From assembly GCA_963847945.1 (NCBI GenBank), contig CAWKBX010000015.1, forward strand, positions 310,001-374,000: a stretch of 64,000 nucleotides of DNA, written 5' to 3'. A program made the translations under genes and the position numbers. Under the pieces are notes generated by a model. That model did not search any database. It saw only the letters and a program-made list of their open reading frames with translations, and was not told the DNA's origin. Positions within the stretch are counted from its first letter, which is position 1. Every line of letters begins with the position of its first letter. This DNA is from JANMJD01 sp963847945 (GTDB lineage Bacteria; Actinomycetota; Acidimicrobiia; Acidimicrobiales; Ilumatobacteraceae). Shown in pieces: positions 58,712 through 64,000 of the stretch.

Positions 58712-59816
58712 AGTTTCCGCGCCCGCCGGCGGCCCGATCGGACGCACCCGACCCGCCGTCGATTCGCTGCCCGCCTACCGACCGGGGAAAGCCGCCTCGC
58801 AGGCCGAGGCGGAACATGGCATCACCAACGCCATCAAGCTCGCCTCGAACGAGAACCCGCTTCCCCCGATCGCCTCGATCGTCGAGGCCGTCACCATGGC
58901 GGCGATGGGTGCGAATCGCTACGCCGACCATCGGGCATCGGCCGTTCGCCAGCGCCTGTCCATCGCCTTGGGAGTCGACGCGGCCGGTATCACCGTCGGT
59001 TGCGGATCGGTGGGGCTCCTCCAGCAGATCGCCCTCACCTACATCGATCCGGGCGACGAGGTGATCTACCCGTGGCGATCGTTCGAGGTCTACCCCGTCT
59101 ATACCCAGTTGATGGGGGGCGTGGCGGTGCCGACACCGCTGACCGCCGAGCATGCCTTCGATCTCGACGCCGTCGCCGCGGCCGTCACCGAACGCACCAA
59201 GCTCGTGCTGTTGTCGACACCGAACAACCCGACCGGCACCACGCTCACCTGTGATCAGCTCAACGGGCTGATCACCGGTATGCCCGAGTCGGTCATCGTC
59301 GTCATCGACGAGGCGTACCGCGAGTTTCTCCATCCGTCGTTCGGCGACCCCGTCCACGAGGTGCTCCCCCACCACCGGAACGTGATCGTCACCCGTACAT
59401 TCTCCAAGGCCCACGGGCTCGCCGGCATCCGCGCCGGCTACGCCGTCGCCAACCCGGAGATCATCGGTGCGATCGACAAGACGCTCTTCCCGTTCGCCGT
59501 CAACGGCCTCGCTCAAGCCGCCGCCATCGCCGCCATCGATGCCCACGACGAGATTCAGGCGCGGGTCGACATGATCGTCGCCGAGCGAACCCGAGTCATC
59601 GCCTCACTGACTCACAACGGCTGGGAGCTCCCCGATCAGCAGGCCAACTTCGTCTACCTCCCGCTCGGCGGGCGCACCGACGAGGTGTACTTGGCGATGG
59701 AGAAGCGGGGGGTGGTGACCCGCCCGTTCAGTGGCGAGGGCATCCGGGTAACGATTGGTTCGGTCGAGGAGAACGACCGATTCCTCGCCACGCTGGCCGC
59801 GGTCGTCGCCGAGTAG
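58701..59816 (+). CDS. hisC: Histidinol-phosphate / aromatic aminotransferase
   Basis: This is a fold-type I PLP enzyme of 371 residues that transaminates histidinol phosphate or, in many actinobacteria, phenylpyruvate. Motifs are 'IKLASNENPLPP' near residue 48, 'TVGCGSVGLLQQI' near 95, 'LLSTPNNPTGT' near 175, 'VVIDEAYREFLHP' near 205, and the PLP lysine with phosphate-binding loop 'RTFSKAHGLAGIRAGYA' near 235. The GTG start at 58701 lies within the end of the previous gene, 11-base overlap, with AAAGG upstream. No other his genes are in the window, so the aromatic (pat) role is also possible. Confidence 0.85.
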   Translation: MTAEVSAPAGGPIGRTRPAVDSLPAYRPGKAASQAEAEHGITNAIKLASNENPLPPIASIVEAVTMAAMGANRYADHRASAVRQRLSIALGVDAAGITVGCGSVGLLQQIALTYIDPGDEVIYPWRSFEVYPVYTQLMGGVAVPTPLTAEHAFDLDAVAAAVTERTKLVLLSTPNNPTGTTLTCDQLNGLITGMPESVIVVIDEAYREFLHPSFGDPVHEVLPHHRNVIVTRTFSKAHGLAGIRAGYAVANPEIIGAIDKTLFPFAVNGLAQAAAIAAIDAHDEIQARVDMIVAERTRVIASLTHNGWELPDQQANFVYLPLGGRTDEVYLAMEKRGVVTRPFSGEGIRVTIGSVEENDRFLATLAAVVAE

Positions 59817-59927
59817 CAAGCACCAGGTCGGTGCCGACGCGCGATCGGTCTCCGTCACCGCGGCTCAGTTGGCAGAAAACACACCCGGTGTGAGCCATGA
59901 CCGATCCCAGAATGACATGATGTAGGA

Positions 59928-60383
59928 ATGCAAGTCACTGCACGTGTCGACTACGCGCTCCGCGCACTCGTGGAGCTGGCGGCCGCTCCCGAGCGGTTGA
60001 CCAGCCGCGACGACCTCGCCGCGGCTCAAGGCATCCCCCCGCGCTACCTCGAGAGCATCCTGCTGCAGCTTCGCCAGGTCGGCCTGGTCATCGGTCAGCG
60101 TGGTGCCACCGGCGGATATCGGCTCAGCCGACCCGCCGATGAGATCACGGTCGCCGAGGTCTCGCGCGCTGTCGACGGTCCGCTCGCCGTCGTCCAGGGT
60201 CTTCGCCCCGAGCAGATCGTGTACGACGGCAACGCCAAACACCTCGGCGAATTGTGGATCGGGCTACGCGCTGCCGTACGACAAGTGATGGAGAACGTCA
60301 CCATCGCCGAACTGCTCTCGGGGAACTACCCCGATTCGGTACGGATCATGCTGCTCGACCCCGAGGCGTGGCTTCCGCACTGA
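59928..60383 (+). CDS. Rrf2 family transcriptional regulator without cysteines
   Basis: It is a 151-residue winged helix-turn-helix regulator: 'ARVDYALRALVELA' at residue 4-17, recognition region 'GIPPRYLESILLQLRQVGLVIGQRGATGGYRL' near 37-68. It has no cysteine at all, so it cannot hold an Fe-S cluster as IscR/NsrR do. Cysteine-free Rrf2 proteins include CymR-type sulfur regulators. The start codon follows GTAGGA directly, giving a possible leaderless transcript. It is convergent with a TSUP transporter gene. Sulfur control is an inference from this neighbour and from the shared elements near cysH and sir. Confidence 0.85.
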   Translation: MQVTARVDYALRALVELAAAPERLTSRDDLAAAQGIPPRYLESILLQLRQVGLVIGQRGATGGYRLSRPADEITVAEVSRAVDGPLAVVQGLRPEQIVYDGNAKHLGELWIGLRAAVRQVMENVTIAELLSGNYPDSVRIMLLDPEAWLPH

Positions 60384-60430
60384 GGCGTGGCTTCCACACT
60401 GAGGCGTGCGACACTGAGGCGTGCGACGCC
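60363..60430. repeat. Tandem repeats spanning the end of the Rrf2 gene
   Basis: A 19-base unit GAGGCGTGGCTTCCNCACT occurs twice (60363-60381, 60382-60400), differing at one base. A 15-base unit beginning GAGGCGTGCGAC occurs twice more (60401-60415, 60416-60430). The first copy contains the last codons and most of the stop codon of the Rrf2 gene, so the array looks like slippage from the gene end. Confidence 0.8.
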
Positions 60431-60435
60431 GCTCG

Positions 60436-61350
60436 CTACGCGGCGCGAGCCGCAGAAATGTGATCGACGACCGGTTCAACCTCGGGCCGTGCCCCCCGAC
60501 GCTGCTGCAGCCAGGGGTACACACCCGCCCAGCTCACCAAGGCGGCGACCGCGCTATAGGCGACCCAGCGGACCGGGCCAAGCTGAGCCCAGGTCGCCAG
60601 CTCGCGCACGTTGGTAGTCAGCAACATGCCGCTGACCGCGACCCCCATGCCGCGGGCCGGAAGGAACCGGATCACCCACGCGGCGATCGGAGCCGCGAGG
60701 ACCCCGCCGATCAGCATCGCCACGACGACGCCCATGTCAACTCCACCACGGCCGAGCGACGCGAACAATGACCCGACGGCCACCGCGGCGACGGCGACCT
60801 CGGCGGTGTTGACCGAACCGACGGTGATGCGTGGCGGCACGCGGCGATGCAACAGGAAGGGCGTGACGACCGGACCCCAGGCCCCCACGAGGCCGTTGGT
60901 GATGCCACCTGCCGTACCGGCTAAAGCCACGCCCCGCGTGTCGTAGTCGGTGACCTCGTCGATCTTCTCCCCGACCCTGCGAGACGGCATGCTGCGGAAT
61001 CGGAACAGGATCCGCAGGCCGACCAGCAACAACAGGACGGCGAGGAAGGGTTTGATCTGCTTGCCGTCGACGTTGGCCAGCACCGTCGTTCCGACGATCG
61101 CGCCGAAGGCACCGGGCACGGCGAGTTGGAGCACGAGCTTGCGGTTGATGTTGCCGAAACGCCAATGGGCAACCCCGGCTGCCGTGCCGGTGGCCACCTT
61201 GGCGATGTTGACGGTCGTCGAAATCGCGGCGGGCGACAGACCGCTGCTCAACAGAATCGACGAGGACGTCGGCCCGAAACCCATACCGAGGGCACCGTCG
61301 ACCATGGATGCCGCAAAGCCAGCGAGTCCGACGATCACAAGGTTGCTCAT
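60436..61350 (-). CDS. TSUP family (TauE/SafE) sulfite/anion exporter
   Basis: It is a 304-residue membrane transporter with about eight helices. The repeated family motif 'GFAASMVDGALGMGFGPTSSSILLSSG' lies near residues 10-36 and its counterpart 'LAGTAGGITNGLVGAWGPVVTPFLL' near residues 140-168. 'TVNIAKVATG' follows the first motif. Some TSUP proteins move sulfite or other sulfur anions. In this genome context, with sulfite-producing enzymes, sulfite export is plausible but unproved. A TTGACT/TAGGAA promoter ends 7 bases before the ATG, suggesting a leaderless message. Confidence 0.85.
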   Translation of the reverse strand: MSNLVIVGLAGFAASMVDGALGMGFGPTSSSILLSSGLSPAAISTTVNIAKVATGTAAGVAHWRFGNINRKLVLQLAVPGAFGAIVGTTVLANVDGKQIKPFLAVLLLLVGLRILFRFRSMPSRRVGEKIDEVTDYDTRGVALAGTAGGITNGLVGAWGPVVTPFLLHRRVPPRITVGSVNTAEVAVAAVAVGSLFASLGRGGVDMGVVVAMLIGGVLAAPIAAWVIRFLPARGMGVAVSGMLLTTNVRELATWAQLGPVRWVAYSAVAALVSWAGVYPWLQQRRGARPEVEPVVDHISAARAA

Positions 61351-61357
61351 ACCCTAA

Positions 61358-61386
61358 TTCCTACCCGAGTTCTGGTATTTAGTCAA
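61358..61386 (-). promoter_or_regulatory. Promoter of the TSUP exporter gene
   Basis: Minus-strand TTGACT (61381-61386) and TAGGAA (61358-61363) are 17 bases apart. The -10 ends 7 bases before the ATG at 61350, so transcription should begin at or next to the start codon. Confidence 0.55.
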
Positions 61387-61458
61387 CCTCTAGAACGATG
61401 TGGTCATCACTCTGCGACGGAATTTCTTCGTGCGGCCCATCAGGTGGCAGCCTCAGGT

Positions 61459-62286
61459 ATGCGATTTGCTCTCTCTACGTCTCCGCAGCGCACCACCTGG
61501 GCTTGGTTGCTCGAAGCGTGGCAACGCGCCGACGAGCTGCCGGTTTTCGAGTCCGGGTGGACGTTCGACCACCTGTACCCACTTTTCGGTGACTCCACCG
61601 AGGACTGTCTCGACGGTTGGATGACCCTCGCCGCGCTCTTGCACGAGACCACGCGGCTGCGCGGCGGCGTGCTGGTGAGCGGCATGATCTATCGCCACCC
61701 GAGCGTGCTCGCCAACATGGCGACCACGCTCGACATCACGTCGGGAGGACGCCTCGAACTCGGTATCGGCGCGGGTTGGAACGACGAGGAGTGCGATGCC
61801 CACGGCATCGCACTGGGCACGATGACCGAGCGATTCGACCGGTTCAGCGAAGGTCTGGCCGTCATCGACAGCCTGTTGTCCCGGGAGCACACCGACTTCG
61901 CCGGCGAGTACTACCAACTGAGCGGGGCGATGAGTAACCCCAAGCCCGCGCAACGACCACTGCCGATCTGCATCGGCGGCAAGGGGCTTCGCCGGACGAT
62001 GCCGCTCGTCGCCCGGTACGCCCATCACTGGAACTACTCGGGTGACAACCCCGTCGAGTTCGCCGAATGCCGCACGGCGCTGCATCAAATGTGCGCCGAG
62101 ATCGAGCGTGACCCGGCCGAGATCACTTGTTCCTGGCTGGCTCGCTGGTCGGGGGACGCCTCGTTGTTCGCCACCCAGGTCGCTGATTTCGCCGCCGTCG
62201 GGGCCGATCTGACGATCGTCTCGATGCCCAAGTCGGAACCGCCCGCGGTGGTCGAAGTTGTCGCCCGGGTCGCGTCCACCTGCTGA
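61459..62286 (+). CDS. LLM class F420-dependent oxidoreductase
   Basis: It is a luciferase-like oxidoreductase of 275 residues, probably using F420. Segments are 'FALSTSPQRTTWAWLLEAWQRAD' at the start, 'ESGWTFDHLYPLFGD' near 35, 'RLRGGVLVSGMIYRHPSVLANMATTLDITSGGRLELGIGAGWNDEECDAHGI' region near 70-120, and 'PICIGGKGLRRTMPLVARYAHHWN' near 165. ATG 61459 follows AGGT; the frame upstream to 61126 runs over the divergent TSUP gene and is rejected. It differs clearly from the LLM protein at 35503, so the two probably act on different substrates. Confidence 0.9.
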   Translation: MRFALSTSPQRTTWAWLLEAWQRADELPVFESGWTFDHLYPLFGDSTEDCLDGWMTLAALLHETTRLRGGVLVSGMIYRHPSVLANMATTLDITSGGRLELGIGAGWNDEECDAHGIALGTMTERFDRFSEGLAVIDSLLSREHTDFAGEYYQLSGAMSNPKPAQRPLPICIGGKGLRRTMPLVARYAHHWNYSGDNPVEFAECRTALHQMCAEIERDPAEITCSWLARWSGDASLFATQVADFAAVGADLTIVSMPKSEPPAVVEVVARVASTC

Positions 62287-62312
62287 GGTTCGCCCCTCGT
62301 TACGCTGGTCGT

Positions 62313-63317
62313 GTGGGAAGACATCCCGGGTGCCGCCGATGGCGGATGTGGAGCGTCGTTGGCATCGCGGCGCTGGCCGCCGCGTGTAGCCCTGCTCCCA
62401 CTGATGAAGGCGCTGCGCCGTCATCGACCGTTGCGGCGTCGGCCTCCACCGCATCGGTTCCCGCCGAAGCTACGACGATCGTCGCGTCGACGACGCCTGC
62501 TCCGACGCCGACCGTGCCGACGCTGACTAGTCGCCTCGCCCCCACTTCGAACGAGCTGGCAACGCAACTGATCGACGTCGAGCGAGCGATTCGACAAGCC
62601 GACCCATCGGTCGATGTGGTGCGGGCAGCCGGGGAATTGCAGCAGCTGATCTATCGCCGGCTCGGCCGCGACCCGGCCGAATGGGAAGCCGTGAAGTCGT
62701 TGCTCCCCGCAGACGTCGTCGGCCCGGCGGCGCTGAACGTCGAGGCGGCCACGGCACTGGCGGTGAAGGCGACGGCGAGCACCGCCCCCGCGGCCGAGAC
62801 GCTCCCGGCGTGGACGATCGCCGAGCCGTTGCCCGTGGCCACCCTGCTGGGGTGGTACCGCGAGGCCGAGGCGGGGACGGGGGTGCCGTGGTCGCTGCTG
62901 GCCGCGATCAACCTCGCCGAGACCCGGATGGGCCGCATCGTCGGGGTCTCATCCGCGGGAGCGGTCGGCCCGATGCAATTCCTGCCTTCGACGTGGGACG
63001 AATGTTGCGTCGGCGACCCGACCGACACTCACGACGCGATCATCGGGGCCGCGACGTATCTCGCGTCGAATGGCGCTCCCGACGATCTGGCCAAGGCGGT
63101 ACGCCGCTACAACCCGAACGACGCGTACATCGCCTCGGTGCTCGCCTATGCGTCGAACATGGCGGCTGACGAGCGGGCCTACCTGGGATATCACGGGTGG
63201 CAGGTGTTCGTCGGCTCGGTCGCCGGCAGCCTCCGTCTCCCGGTCGGATACGCGGCGACCGAACGAGTCGACGCCGTGGCCTACGTTGCCGCCCATCCCG
63301 AGGATCGCGTCGGCTGA
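62313..63317 (+). CDS. Lytic transglycosylase (SLT-like) lipoprotein
   Basis: It cleaves peptidoglycan glycan strands outside the membrane. The 334-residue protein has a basic N-terminus (RRWR) and hydrophobic stretch ending in a lipobox-like A-A-A-C at residue 25. A Thr/Pro/Ala-rich linker follows (residues 27-75). The SLT domain holds 'WSLLAAINLAETRMGRIVGVSSAGAVGPMQFLPSTWDE' region near residues 195-235, with the catalytic Glu in 'LAETRMG', then 'DAIIGAATYLASNGAPDDLAKAVRRYNPNDAYI'. The GTG at 62313 is chosen since it gives the positive residues needed by a signal peptide; ATG 62346 would remove them. Confidence 0.87.
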   Translation: MGRHPGCRRWRMWSVVGIAALAAACSPAPTDEGAAPSSTVAASASTASVPAEATTIVASTTPAPTPTVPTLTSRLAPTSNELATQLIDVERAIRQADPSVDVVRAAGELQQLIYRRLGRDPAEWEAVKSLLPADVVGPAALNVEAATALAVKATASTAPAAETLPAWTIAEPLPVATLLGWYREAEAGTGVPWSLLAAINLAETRMGRIVGVSSAGAVGPMQFLPSTWDECCVGDPTDTHDAIIGAATYLASNGAPDDLAKAVRRYNPNDAYIASVLAYASNMAADERAYLGYHGWQVFVGSVAGSLRLPVGYAATERVDAVAYVAAHPEDRVG

Positions 63318-63341
63318 TCGCTCGACGAGCAGACTGGCATC

Positions 63342-63644
63342 GTGAGCGAGGCCCGTCCCCCACCCGTGGCCCCTCGGCTCGGCGAGCGACGCGTCCGGTT
63401 CACCGCCGACGGCACCGAGTTCGATCTCGTGGTCCCGAGCGACATGTCGGTGCTCCAGATTCTGCGCGACATCGCCGGTCACCCTCGCCCGGCGTGGCGG
63501 TGTGAGCTCGGGGTCTGCGGGTCGTGCGAATCGGTGATGAACGGCGAAGTCGTGCGCCTGTGCACCTTCGGCCCCAAACGCCTCGACGGCGCCGTGATCA
63601 TCACCCCCGAACCCCGGCCCGACCCGGGACCACTGTTCCCCTGA
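63342..63644 (+). CDS. 2Fe-2S ferredoxin-type protein
   Basis: It is a 100-residue electron carrier with a plant-type 2Fe-2S fold. The cluster cysteines are in 'CELGVCGSC' (C-x4-C-x2-C) at residues about 54-62, and the fourth is in 'RLCTFGP' near residue 74. 'PSDMSVLQILRDI' lies before them as in ferredoxins and in N-terminal domains of succinate dehydrogenase-type subunits. It is shorter than a full subunit and ends in a proline-rich tail, so it is a free ferredoxin or an oxygenase partner. The GTG start at 63342 is 24 bases after the transglycosylase stop. Confidence 0.85.
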   Translation: MSEARPPPVAPRLGERRVRFTADGTEFDLVVPSDMSVLQILRDIAGHPRPAWRCELGVCGSCESVMNGEVVRLCTFGPKRLDGAVIITPEPRPDPGPLFP

Positions 63645-63844
63645 ATCAGTTGGAAGCCGGGAAACTGCTCGGCGGCCCCTCGAAAGCGGGCGATGTTCTC
63701 GGCCCGGCTGATCGTCACGGTTCGACCCGGATCGTGACGGACCGAGAGGTCGCCAACCGTCGAGGCGAACACCTCTTCGTCACGAGTGTTCCAAGCAACG
63801 GTTCAGCGCTCGACGAGTTCACACGGCGATGTCATGGACAGGTT

Positions 63845-64000
63845 CTAGCCCGCGGCGGAGGAGGAGACCATGCCGCCGTCGGGGTGGAGGATGGCTCCGG
63901 TGTAGGTGCGGCCGTCGTCGGAGCAGAGGAACAGGGCGGTGCGGGCGATGTCGTCGGCTTCCGGGAGGATGCCGAGCGGGGCGGCGAGACGGCGACCTTC
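63845..64000 (-). CDS. SDR family oxidoreductase, C-terminal part only
   Basis: On the minus strand the last 51 residues of a short-chain dehydrogenase are readable from the right edge. They include 'RLAAPLGILPEADDIARTALFLCSDDGRTYTG' region and 'ILHPDGGMVSS', the usual C-terminal segment after the active site ('xxeDIAxxalFLaSdxxxyitG...DGG'). The stop codon is at 63845-63847. The start and catalytic region lie outside the window. Confidence 0.85.
   Translation of the reverse strand, partial: EGRRLAAPLGILPEADDIARTALFLCSDDGRTYTGAILHPDGGMVSSSAAG

Noticed and set aside
63479..63772. A 97-residue minus-strand open frame
   Set aside because: Its second half is antisense to the well-supported 2Fe-2S protein and the first half has no recognisable motif.

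Overview
The window comes from a high-GC actinobacterium, most likely of the class Acidimicrobiia (Ilumatobacter/Microthrix-like). This is inferred from the gene content: two luciferase-family oxidoreductases, ethylmalonyl-CoA mutase, secreted proteins with repeated 'PxRxxDTR...DVxGWF' modules, PKD domains and a sortase-type C-terminus. No 16S gene is present to confirm it.

Layout. 1-3.5 kb: the 5' part of a secreted PKD-repeat protein that runs off the left edge. 3.6-5.8 kb: an NAD-salvage operon (nadV-nrtR) with a palindrome upstream. 5.9-10.8 kb: a MetE-like protein, an unknown membrane protein, ethylmalonyl-CoA mutase and a divergent BKACE (DUF849) enzyme. 10.8-11.6 kb: a stretch without recognisable genes. 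11.6-14.3 kb: an unusual Hsp70-like/transmembrane/FGE-fold fusion. 14.3-23.3 kb: sulfur assimilation (cysH-cobA divergent from sirC; sir-DUF4202 further on), interrupted by an aminotransferase, a carotenoid oxygenase with its divergent TetR regulator, and an esterase. 23.3-26.2 kb: small membrane and hydrolase genes, tRNA-Thr(CGT) and an orphan nucleotidyltransferase. 26.3-34.7 kb: secreted Excalibur and LVIVD/PA proteins, a LuxR-type ATPase regulator and an HtrA-like protease. 34.7-37.4 kb: hydrolase, LLM oxidoreductase and a glutamine-amidotransferase-family peptidase. 37.6-51.6 kb: one giant gene of about 14 kb encoding a roughly 4,680-residue calcium-binding, wall-anchored surface protein. 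52.3-64 kb: amidase, MFS transporter, aldehyde dehydrogenase, DUF1185, serine hydrolase, HisC-like aminotransferase, Rrf2 regulator, TSUP exporter, LLM oxidoreductase, lytic transglycosylase, a 2Fe-2S protein and the end of an SDR gene.

How the genes work together. CysH makes sulfite and Sir reduces it. CobA and SirC make the siroheme precursor that Sir needs. The cysH/sirC and sir promoters share an almost identical 25-26 bp element. A TSUP-family exporter and a cysteine-free Rrf2 regulator elsewhere in the window may belong to the same sulfur circuit (inference). NadV and NrtR form a self-contained NAD-salvage control unit.

A caveat for every reader: ten single-base frame breaks lie in seven otherwise well-conserved genes (near 365, 6558, 6795, 7272, 28955, 29010, 32516, 33790, 42206 and 47083). 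Eight of the ten look like one-base insertions. This pattern fits residual sequencing error better than true pseudogenes, so I annotate each as one gene spanning its break.
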